Below are positions 1 to 5,059 of a stretch of DNA of 6,602 nt, in pieces. The notes under the pieces are model-generated. The model saw only the letters and a program-made list of their open reading frames with translations, was not told the DNA's origin and searched no databases. Source of the DNA: a bacterium (lineage in GTDB: Bacteria; Blakebacterota; Blakebacteria; Blakebacterales; Blakebacteraceae); assembly GCA_025774615.1 (NCBI GenBank), contig JALGVQ010000158.1, positions 1 to 6,602 on the forward strand. Direction: 5' to 3'. Positions within the stretch are counted from its first letter, which is position 1. Each line of letters starts with the position of its first letter. The position numbers and the translations under genes are program-made.

Positions 1-684
1 CCTGAAGGGTACGTGCTGCGCACCAACTTCACGATGAATGGCGGAGGAGAGGGCGGTATCGAGCGGTACCACAGGACCACGACGCTCATTCCCGAACTGC
101 ATGCCGATGGCGGCATCAGTCACATCGATATACTGCGAACCCAGATGCGCGACTTCTCCGACAGTGAGAGTGAACCAGTCAGCGTGCCATTCGAGGAGAG
201 CATATCCGACGCTCCCGGGGGCTACATCCCGACCAGGGTGAGCATCTGCCGGTCGTCATCGGTCTCGGCCGCCGTTTTCCACGGAGTCCGTCCGGGGGAA
301 CCGGCGATCTCGACGACCATGTGGACGCTTCTCGGCCAGCCGGCGACGACGATCACCGTTCCCTACTGGGCAGTGGGGGATGTGCCGCCTGAAGCAAACG
401 GACCTCGTACGGCTCCTCTCTGCGATGAAGCGAACCGGATCAGGGCAATCCTCTTCGGTGAAGGGGAGTACAGCGGTTACATCGACACCCGCGCGCTGAG
501 AGACGGTCGGGGGGGCGGACTGTGGAGCGTGACCTTTGCGGCCGAGGATTCGATCTTCGCGGCAACCGATGTCCTTCTTGATGGCTGGCGGCGCGGTACG
601 ATCTCCCGGAGCGAGGTGCTCGTGAAGGAGCACGCCATGGCGCACTATGCCTGGACGGTCCTGAAAGCCTGGCAGCCTGACTGA
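1..684 (+). CDS. C-terminal part of a probable Ntn-hydrolase-like (C45 / acyltransferase-type) protein, 5' truncated
   Basis: The reading frame is open from the first base of the window (Pro-Glu-Gly-Tyr-Val-Leu-Arg-Thr-Asn-Phe) and runs to a TGA. A GTG at 13 lies inside what looks like conserved sequence and is not a credible start, so the N-terminus lies upstream. The visible 227 residues include a GYVLRTNF segment followed by a Gly-rich stretch and IERY near the beginning. Further on come SAAVFHGV, then GEPAISTTMW (around residues 99-108), then LGQP and TAPLCDEA. From memory, this pattern recalls uncharacterised carcinine hydrolase / isopenicillin-N acyltransferase-like Ntn-hydrolases, which self-cleave to expose a catalytic N-terminal Cys. 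That Cys would be upstream of the window, so activity cannot be judged. No transmembrane segment is visible in this part. It converges on the next gene with only 23 bp between the stops and no clear terminator. The coding call is firm; the family is tentative and the substrate unknown. Confidence 0.7.
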   Translation, partial: PEGYVLRTNFTMNGGGEGGIERYHRTTTLIPELHADGGISHIDILRTQMRDFSDSESEPVSVPFEESISDAPGGYIPTRVSICRSSSVSAAVFHGVRPGEPAISTTMWTLLGQPATTITVPYWAVGDVPPEANGPRTAPLCDEANRIRAILFGEGEYSGYIDTRALRDGRGGGLWSVTFAAEDSIFAATDVLLDGWRRGTISRSEVLVKEHAMAHYAWTVLKAWQPD

Positions 685-707
685 GAATTGCGTATCTGGG
701 GGAGGTG

Positions 708-1754
708 TCAGGGGAGGATCAAACCATCCCTGATCAGTTGTTCCCTGAAGGCGACCATCCTTGCCTTGACGCGTGGAGCCGAGGGAAAAACGGGATTGAG
801 CGCTATCTGGAGACCCTGGAATCCGAGGATCGCCGGGCGACCCTCCCTCTGATTCGATCGGGCAAAAGCGGATATATCGAGAGATGCCAGCATCTGGCCT
901 TTACCGGCAGCCGTCATGCTCACGGTATCCCTGATCCTGGTGGCCTGACGGGGCAGGAGCCATGTTCCATTGATGAGGATATCGATCTGCGGGTACCACT
1001 CGGGCATTTCCTCCGACACTCCCCACTGAACATTCGCGATCACCATCTGCAGATCGGCCGGATCATCTCCGTTTGTCGATGTTTCGAGCTCACGGGTGAG
1101 AATCTCTTCCCAGCGTGAGACGATCCTCTCGCCGTCGTTGCCCAGTGTCTGCGGTTCCACCACGCTGAATACGTCCATGGTGAGTTCACCCAGTTCGAGC
1201 CGGATCCTCGGAACAGTCTCGAATCCGAGGTCGGCGTCCTCCGCCCGATTGGTCAGCAATGGCGGGTGTTCCAGGTCAGGAAGGTATTCGGAGAGGAACT
1301 CCGGCGAAAAGGTCAGGTCCCGGTACCCGAGGGCAACGAAGCTGTATCCCATCCGTTCCATCTCATCAGAGATGAAGCGCGCCTGCCTGTGGCCCAGTTC
1401 GGTCATCGGGCCGCCCTGCGGCGTCTCGAATATATTCCCCAGGTCGAAAAGGATGGTCGGCAGTATCTCATCCCGCTGTTCTTCAACTGCGTACGAACGT
1501 TTGTCGAGACCCCCCAGGAGACCGGCGGAACACTCACAGGGATCGATGTACCCGAGAGTGTTGCCGGTGAACAGCAGGCGGGCGCGAAGCCGGTTCTGCT
1601 GAGCCGGAATGTCTGTCGACCAGCCGGAGAGGGCGATCACACCTGCGATGACGGCCACGATAAGGGCTGGACGGTGGTACACCCGTTTCATCTCTCGAAC
1701 CGATCTGACACTGCGGGTCCCCTGTTGATGTAGACTCTCACTGAATCCATTCAT
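708..1754 (-). CDS. Exported 5'-nucleotidase/metallophosphoesterase-fold protein with degenerate metal site and CEC motif
   Basis: A 348-residue protein. Residues 1-28 are polar and basic and 29-45 are hydrophobic (ALIVAVIAGVIALSGW), so it is a signal peptide or N-terminal anchor; no lipobox Cys is seen. The ATG at 1754 has GGAGGAG just upstream (on the plus strand, 1757-1763). An internal Met22 has a weaker site but would give a more ordinary signal peptide. From residue 61, LFTGNTLGYIDPCECS followed by GLLGGLDKR matches the start of UshA/SoxB-like metallophosphoesterases of the type found next to or fused to multihaem cytochromes. The ligand motifs are altered: Asn65 and Leu67 replace Asp and His of motif I, Asn107 replaces the GD Asp, GYRD (143-146) replaces GNHE, and GTWL (263-266) replaces GHxH. 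It is therefore probably not a metal-dependent phosphatase. Cys73 and Cys75 are the only cysteines seen and could bind metal or undergo thiol chemistry. It lacks the C-terminal nucleotide-binding domain of full-length UshA. Confidence 0.75.
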   Translation of the reverse strand: MNGFSESLHQQGTRSVRSVREMKRVYHRPALIVAVIAGVIALSGWSTDIPAQQNRLRARLLFTGNTLGYIDPCECSAGLLGGLDKRSYAVEEQRDEILPTILFDLGNIFETPQGGPMTELGHRQARFISDEMERMGYSFVALGYRDLTFSPEFLSEYLPDLEHPPLLTNRAEDADLGFETVPRIRLELGELTMDVFSVVEPQTLGNDGERIVSRWEEILTRELETSTNGDDPADLQMVIANVQWGVSEEMPEWYPQIDILINGTWLLPRQATRIRDTVSMTAAGKGQMLASLDISAFARSNQREGRPAILGFQGLQIALNPVFPSAPRVKARMVAFREQLIRDGLILP

Positions 1755-1789
1755 GACTCCTCCACCCCTTCCCCTGTGTCCCCATCACT

Positions 1790-1818
1790 ACTATACGCTG
1801 ATTCTACTGCGGTGGTTC
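1790..1818 (-). promoter_or_regulatory. Weak sigma70-type promoter candidate for the exported CEC protein
   Basis: On the minus strand there is a TATAGT (plus-strand 1790-1795), a five-of-six match to the -10 consensus. It lies about 36 bases upstream of the ATG at 1754. At 17-bp spacing the -35 position (1813-1818) reads GAACCA, a poor match. It is listed because it is the best -10 in the divergent intergenic region, but the -35 is unconvincing and the sigma factor preferences of the host are unknown. Confidence 0.22.
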
Positions 1819-1837
1819 GACAGGCTCAAGGGTGAGC
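1816..1837. repeat. Small hairpin resembling a dispersed intergenic repeat (TTCGACAGGCTCA type)
   Basis: The segment begins TTCGACAGGCTCA and ends TGAGC. GCTCA (1824-1828) and TGAGC (1833-1837) form a perfect 5-bp stem around the loop AGGG. From memory, similar TTCGAC-A-(A/G)-GCTCA...TGAGC strings occur in many copies between genes in various bacterial genomes. Only this one copy lies in the window, so its repetitive nature cannot be shown here. It has no T-run and sits in a divergent region, so it is unlikely to be a terminator. Confidence 0.35.
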
Positions 1838-1896
1838 ACGGTTTGCATCATTGGTGAATACTGATATCCTCCGACAGCATCATCTCTCACTTCCCG

Positions 1897-1920
1897 GGAC
1901 CGGTCCGGTGACCGGAGAGG
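1897..1920 (+). promoter_or_regulatory. GC-rich palindrome/hairpin abutting the ribosome-binding site of the MauD-like gene
   Basis: GGACCGGTCC (1897-1906) is a perfect 10-bp palindrome. CCGGTC (1900-1905) can instead pair with GACCGG (1910-1915) around the loop CGGT, giving a perfect 6-bp, mostly GC stem. The stem covers the first two G of the Shine-Dalgarno-like GGAGAGG (1914-1920), which lies just upstream of the ATG at 1923. This could modulate ribosome access, or the palindrome could be a protein-binding site in DNA. If translation instead began at TTG 1851 this stretch would be coding. Confidence 0.35.
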
Positions 1921-1922
1921 AT

Positions 1923-2465
1923 ATGACCGCAGTGATCGAAGTGATTCAAAAAAAGAACAGAAGGTTCTGGGGCTGGTTCACCATCGTGGCCTTTGCGATG
2001 TTCGTCCTCTTCAGCGTCTTCTCCTATAGGGATACCGCGGCCCATCCCGGTCTGCGGCCGGGCCGTCCGCTCCCTGAATTGACCACAACCACTGTTGCTG
2101 GTGAGGAACTGGCGCTGGTCGAGGCGGCTGCCGGACGCGCGGTAATCATGATCGTCAGCCCCACCTGCGATATCTGCTCATCCGACATGATGGAGATAGT
2201 CGAGGTATTCGAATCCTCTGCGATGGATGAGTATGAGAGGCCGGAGGATATCCTCTGGCTGATACTGCAGTCGGAGGGTATGCCCAGGTCGGTGTTCATG
2301 GAGGCGTATCGACGGGGCATGGAACTCGGGATAGGAATCGCCATGGTCGCTGTCGAGGAGGGGCGGAACCTCGGCATCACACGGGTTCCGGTCACAGTCG
2401 CCCTGAGACCGGATGGAACGATCGCCTCTGTCAGTTATCCCCGGGAGACATCGGAGCGGCGGTAG
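1923..2465 (+). CDS. Membrane-anchored thioredoxin-fold protein, MauD/TlpA-like (CDIC active site)
   Basis: A 180-residue protein. The frame is open back to a TTG at 1851, but the ATG at 1923 is preferred because GGAGAGG lies directly before it and the cytoplasmic leader is then short and basic (QKKNRR). Residues 15-34 form one transmembrane helix, placing the C-terminal domain outside the cytoplasm. The domain begins at about residue 46 with GRPLPELTTTTVAGEE, typical of TlpA/AhpC-like proteins. The active site is SPTCDICSSDM with Cys82 and Cys85, and the SPTCxxC context recalls MauD (SPTCPVC) more than classical WCxxC thioredoxins. The cis-proline is likely Pro156 in ITRVPVTVALRPDG. It probably exchanges dithiol and disulfide with client proteins. 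Its 3' end overlaps the opposing MauE-like gene by 35 bp, and MauD and MauE are known partners in methylamine dehydrogenase maturation. No methylamine dehydrogenase genes are visible here, so the client is unknown. Confidence 0.82.
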   Translation: MTAVIEVIQKKNRRFWGWFTIVAFAMFVLFSVFSYRDTAAHPGLRPGRPLPELTTTTVAGEELALVEAAAGRAVIMIVSPTCDICSSDMMEIVEVFESSAMDEYERPEDILWLILQSEGMPRSVFMEAYRRGMELGIGIAMVAVEEGRNLGITRVPVTVALRPDGTIASVSYPRETSERR

Positions 2466-2898
2466 CATCATCCAGAGCGAGCAGGCGCCAGAGTGAGAAG
2501 AGGAAGAGCGCCGCAGCGACGTTCTGTCCGGCTGCCAGCCAGCTGATGTCCCGCGGCAGGAAGGGGAGGCATCCGCAGTCTCCGCCACCTCCACTGAGTG
2601 TCTCAAGCGCCAGCAACACGCCCGTGGCGGCCAGAAACCCTGACACCGATGGCAGGCCCCACGTGCGCCAGGTGGCGTTCATGATCAGTGTGATGGCTAT
2701 GAAGGTCTCCATGACAAGGCTCCCCATGGCAGGCAGGGCAGGGGGGAGCCAGCTGATGATCGTGTAGACGGTCATCGCCTCGCGGGTAGTCTCCCAGTCG
2801 AAGACCTTGGAGACGACTCCCGCGGCGAAGAGAAGTCCGAGGAGGAGAGCGACCACCCGGGCCGCTCTCTCCTGGAGTTGAGGTTTCCCAGCTTTCAT
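2431..2898 (-). CDS. MauE/DoxX-like integral membrane redox protein
   Basis: A 155-residue, strongly hydrophobic protein with four likely transmembrane helices at roughly residues 14-31, 54-73, 83-101 and 119-141. The first helix region has the LLFAAGVVSKVFDW pattern typical of MauE/DoxX proteins (family: AG..K..D/N). Between helices 3 and 4 is a Gly-rich loop with GDCGCLPF, carrying Cys108 and Cys110, the expected Cys-Gly-Cys of MauE. MauE is thought to pass electrons or disulfides across the membrane together with the thioredoxin-like MauD. The ATG at 2898 has AGGGAG six bases upstream, inside the 13-bp gap after the preceding dehydrogenase gene, so the two are very likely co-transcribed. 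The convergent neighbour encodes the probable MauD-like partner. The family call is good; the physiological partner and direction of electron flow are inferred. Confidence 0.82.
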   Translation of the reverse strand: MKAGKPQLQERAARVVALLLGLLFAAGVVSKVFDWETTREAMTVYTIISWLPPALPAMGSLVMETFIAITLIMNATWRTWGLPSVSGFLAATGVLLALETLSGGGGDCGCLPFLPRDISWLAAGQNVAAALFLFSLWRLLALDDATAAPMSPGDN

Positions 2899-2911
2899 CC
2901 GTTTCTCCCTG

Positions 2912-3916
2912 TCAGCCTGTAGGGCAGACCACGGGGGGCAGGTCTTTCATCGTCACGAATCCGGGGGGGGCTTCCACTACGCGCCGGGCGGCGTTGACCG
3001 TCACTGCGGCGGTCCCGATATCACCATGCATGCCGCCCTTGAGGACGACTTCCATGTTGGGTGTGCCGGTGACATAGACAGCATCATAAGGGTCGGGCGC
3101 GCCGATATATGCCTGAAACTCCAGATTGATCAGTTCCCGGCCGTCTTTGAGACCCCGACCGATCTGCTTTACTCCGGCGGCCTGGCCCGCTGCCACCTTC
3201 AGAAGCGGACTCGAGACTTCCTCTTCGGCCATGACCGGTTCGATCGACTCCTGGATCTCATCGAGCTCCCAACCGAGGCCTGCCGCGATCATGGCGACCG
3301 ATTCGGGAAGACCGACGTGCCGCAGCGTGCCCTCGTCAACGAGCTGCTGGAACTCCTCAGGGGTCCTCGCCGCGCCGATCTTCTTCTGGAAGGGAAGCCT
3401 CCGCGGGGAAGCGTCCTGGATGCGGACACTCCGTACATGCTGGATGTCCTGGCACGGCGCGGTCATCGCGAGCGGCCAGAGATCCATGAGGAACCCGGGG
3501 TTGATCCCGGTTCCCAGGACTGTGACTCCACCCTCCTTCGCCAGCTTGTCGAGTTTTCCGGCGAGTTCCGGTTCGGTCCGATACGGGAAAGAAAGCTCTT
3601 CACAGGTGGAGACGATGTTCACGCCCGCTCCGATGATATTCTCCAGCTGGCCGAAGATGCCGGGGAAAGATGAGCCGGTGGTGTGGAATACCACATCGGG
3701 ACTGGTCTCAGCGAAGAGCGCTTTCGCATCATCACTCACGACGACACCCAGTTCCTCACCGCCCTCACGGAGCGAGCCGAAGTCTTTGCCGATCTTCTCG
3801 GGATCCACATCGAGAGCTCCGACGAGTTCCATGTCGCTGCGTCGTGCAGCGAGTGAACCGACGGCAACTCCGATCGGGCCGCAGCCGAATTGTACCGCGC
3901 GGATGATGTCGGACAT
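2912..3916 (-). CDS. 2,4-diaminopentanoate dehydrogenase-like NAD(P)-dependent oxidoreductase
   Basis: A 334-residue protein. The frame extends to 4009, but the ATG at 3916 is chosen because AAGGAGG lies seven bases upstream and the protein then starts directly with the Rossmann fold (IIRAVQFGCGPIGVAVG, G11-x-G13-x-x-G16). DVDPEKIGKD follows at the second strand. The middle carries VVFHTTGSS, ISTCEEL-like VSTCEELSFPY (102-112) and GTGINPGFLMD (135-145). The C-terminus has GGMHGDIGTAAVTVNAARR (294-312) and PPGFVTMKDLPP (317-328). These are features of the dihydrodipicolinate reductase-like family that includes 2,4-diaminopentanoate dehydrogenase, which oxidatively deaminates 2,4-diaminopentanoate to 2-amino-4-oxopentanoate in anaerobic ornithine degradation. 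No ornithine aminomutase or thiolase genes are visible, so the substrate may be another amino acid or amine. It lies 13 bp upstream of the MauE-like gene and 108 bp downstream of the aldo/keto-reductase-like gene. A G8 tract at 2963-2970 lies within the coding region, but the conserved C-terminus shows the frame is intact. Confidence 0.78.
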   Translation of the reverse strand: MSDIIRAVQFGCGPIGVAVGSLAARRSDMELVGALDVDPEKIGKDFGSLREGGEELGVVVSDDAKALFAETSPDVVFHTTGSSFPGIFGQLENIIGAGVNIVSTCEELSFPYRTEPELAGKLDKLAKEGGVTVLGTGINPGFLMDLWPLAMTAPCQDIQHVRSVRIQDASPRRLPFQKKIGAARTPEEFQQLVDEGTLRHVGLPESVAMIAAGLGWELDEIQESIEPVMAEEEVSSPLLKVAAGQAAGVKQIGRGLKDGRELINLEFQAYIGAPDPYDAVYVTGTPNMEVVLKGGMHGDIGTAAVTVNAARRVVEAPPGFVTMKDLPPVVCPTG

Positions 3917-3923
3917 TGATGTT

Positions 3924-3930
3924 CCTCCTT
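3924..3930 (-). promoter_or_regulatory. Ribosome-binding site fixing the start of the diaminopentanoate dehydrogenase-like gene
   Basis: The minus strand reads AAGGAGG here, a near-perfect Shine-Dalgarno sequence seven bases before the ATG at 3916. It outweighs the upstream in-frame start at 4009, which would add a 31-residue leader with no resemblance to a Rossmann-fold N-terminus. Confidence 0.8.
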
Positions 3931-3983
3931 GCAACCCTTGCCATATGTCGGAGGCGTTCTCCGCCTGCCTCCCATGGGACTTC

Positions 3984-4011
3984 AATCTAGTACCGGAGTC
4001 GCTCGGCACAA
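3984..4011 (-). promoter_or_regulatory. Weak promoter candidate in the gap before the diaminopentanoate dehydrogenase-like gene
   Basis: On the minus strand TTGTGC (plus-strand 4006-4011) and TAGATT (3984-3989) are separated by 16 bp. The -10 matches the consensus at four of six positions and the -35 at three. The location in the 108-bp gap after the aldo/keto-reductase-like gene would allow separate expression of the dehydrogenase and MauE-like genes. The matches are too weak for more than a suggestion. Confidence 0.2.
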
Positions 4012-4024
4012 GCCGGCAGACGAT

Positions 4025-4897
4025 TCAACCCTGCCGGAACATGAAACGTGAACCGGGTACCGTCGGAGCAGCGTGAACAGCATCCCCGAATCGTTCGATC
4101 TCCTCGAGTCGATCCGGTGGAAGGGGACCCTCCCGGATCCCGCGAACATCCTCCTCCAGTTCAGACCATGTGCGCGCTCCGCAGAGCGCGGCGTCCACTG
4201 CCGGGTGGGTCAGCGCGAAACGGTAGCATTCCGGCGCGGTCATCCCTTCCGGGAATCCGGCCTCCGGTTTCGCCTCGAGCAATTCACCCCAGCGGGTGGT
4301 CGTGTAGGCCAGGACACCCGGTTTCTCATCGGGAAGGTGGTCGAAGATGTCTGTTTCAGCGCCCCGGTGAGCGGCGTTGTACCGGATCATCAGAATATCG
4401 GGAGAGGGATCGAGTTCCCGGACCAGACGGGCGGCAAGCTGCCGGTCATGGATGGAGAAACCGATCGCGCGTACTTTTCCGCTCTCCTTGAGAAGATTCA
4501 TGGCATGCCAGACGGAGTGGCGCAGGTACCAGCGCTGCTGGACCCAGCCCATGAGGAAGATATCGATCTTCTCGATATTGAAACTGCGGGCACAACGGTT
4601 CCAGTAGGCGAGCACCCGCCCGGCGGTCGGGAGGCCGGCTACCGAGGCGAGTACCATCTCATCGCGGTGCCCGGCCCTGATGAGGTTGCGCACTCCCTTT
4701 GCCTGCTCTCTCATTTTCGGGGTCGCGAAGAGGGCGTTTGTGTCGAGTTCGTGGAAAGCCCGCTCCACATCACGCGCGGGGAGTTGTCCTCCGAATGGTC
4801 CCTTGCGTCCGGCGAACGACCATGTCGAGAGGATGAGAGGATGCACATCGATGCCGGTTCTTCCGAGTGTCACTCTCAGCGGATTATCTGAAGTCAT
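4025..4897 (-). CDS. Aldo/keto-reductase-fold protein lacking most of the catalytic tetrad
   Basis: A 290-residue protein. The ATG at 4897 is chosen over one at 4930 because AAAGGAG lies seven bases upstream and MTSDNPLRVTLGRTGIDV is a typical start for the family. The (beta/alpha)8 landmarks are clear: LGRTGIDVHPLILSTWSF, then LDTNALF, then a long middle helix region, KVRAIGFSIHDR (141-152), ILMIRYNAAHRGAE (168-181), GVLAYTTTRWG (194-204) and a C-terminal ALCGARTWSELEED. The usual tetrad is Asp-Tyr-Lys-His. Here Asp52 is kept, but Phe57 stands for Tyr, Val86 for Lys (VLASVAG against the usual VIATKVG) and Gly117 for His (DIFLMGW against DLLLLHW). The fold call is secure; standard carbonyl reduction is doubtful. 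The conserved RYNAAHRGA suggests a distinct subfamily rather than a decaying gene. It is the first gene of a same-strand set with the dehydrogenase and MauE-like genes, and is divergent from the hemerythrin/PAS gene. Confidence 0.8.
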   Translation of the reverse strand: MTSDNPLRVTLGRTGIDVHPLILSTWSFAGRKGPFGGQLPARDVERAFHELDTNALFATPKMREQAKGVRNLIRAGHRDEMVLASVAGLPTAGRVLAYWNRCARSFNIEKIDIFLMGWVQQRWYLRHSVWHAMNLLKESGKVRAIGFSIHDRQLAARLVRELDPSPDILMIRYNAAHRGAETDIFDHLPDEKPGVLAYTTTRWGELLEAKPEAGFPEGMTAPECYRFALTHPAVDAALCGARTWSELEEDVRGIREGPLPPDRLEEIERFGDAVHAAPTVPGSRFMFRQG

Positions 4898-5059
4898 ACT
4901 GCCGCTCCTTTGAGTCAGCCCGGTCCACACGACATGCTACCGGTACACCTGACGAGTCTCAAGCAGTCTGTGTGGAGTCCCGGTTACTCTTCATGGATTC
5001 TGCTGTGATCAATGCCTACCTTGTCAGACAGACGACTACACACGATGAAGGGGTGAACA
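4898..5059. promoter_or_regulatory. Divergent intergenic region, with TACCGGTA palindrome and a 7-bp inverted repeat
   Basis: This 162-bp stretch must carry the promoters of the aldo/keto-reductase-like gene (leftward) and the DUF438 gene (rightward). No convincing -35/-10 pair was found on either strand; the best is a TTGTCA at about 5021 without a good -10. It contains the 8-bp palindrome TACCGGTA (4938-4945). It also contains an inverted repeat, TCCACAC (4924-4930) with GTGTGGA (4970-4976). AAGGGG stands before the ATG at 5060 as a ribosome-binding site. Confidence 0.4.

Noticed and set aside
685-707. Bidirectional terminator between the convergent genes at 684 and 708
   Set aside because: The 23-bp gap contains a GGGGG run but no inverted repeat, and no stem-loop with a T-run is visible nearby on either strand.
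1851-1922. TTG start at 1851 for the MauD-like protein
   Set aside because: It adds a polar leader with no family resemblance, whereas the ATG at 1923 has GGAGAGG directly upstream. It is not fully excluded, as the frame is open.
2963-2970. G8 tract in the dehydrogenase gene as a frameshift or phase-variation site
   Set aside because: The family-typical C-terminus reads through in frame on both sides, and an 8-base tract alone in GC-rich DNA is weak evidence for variation.
3952-3966. Hairpin AGGCG/CGCCT with a 5-nt loop between the aldo/keto-reductase-like and dehydrogenase genes
   Set aside because: The stem is only 5 bp and no T-run follows on the minus strand, so it is not supported as a terminator.
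3917-4009. 31-residue N-terminal extension of the dehydrogenase
   Set aside because: The downstream ATG has a near-perfect AAGGAGG at ideal spacing and opens directly into the Rossmann fold.
3126-4076. Long plus-strand open frame of 316 codons opposite the dehydrogenase
   Set aside because: Its translation is rich in Ser, Pro and Arg with no recognisable motif. It is antisense to a gene with a clear Rossmann motif and a strong ribosome-binding site, so it is a shadow of high-GC coding sequence.
4073-4891. Plus-strand open frame of 272 codons opposite the aldo/keto-reductase-like gene
   Set aside because: It almost exactly mirrors the minus-strand gene, which has unmistakable family landmarks. 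The plus-strand translation shows no domain or motif.
4995-5010. FNR- or CRP-type site around TGTGATCAATG upstream of the DUF438 gene
   Set aside because: Only a half-site-like string is present; the second half of TTGAT-N4-ATCAA or TGTGA-N6-TCACA is missing at the required spacing.
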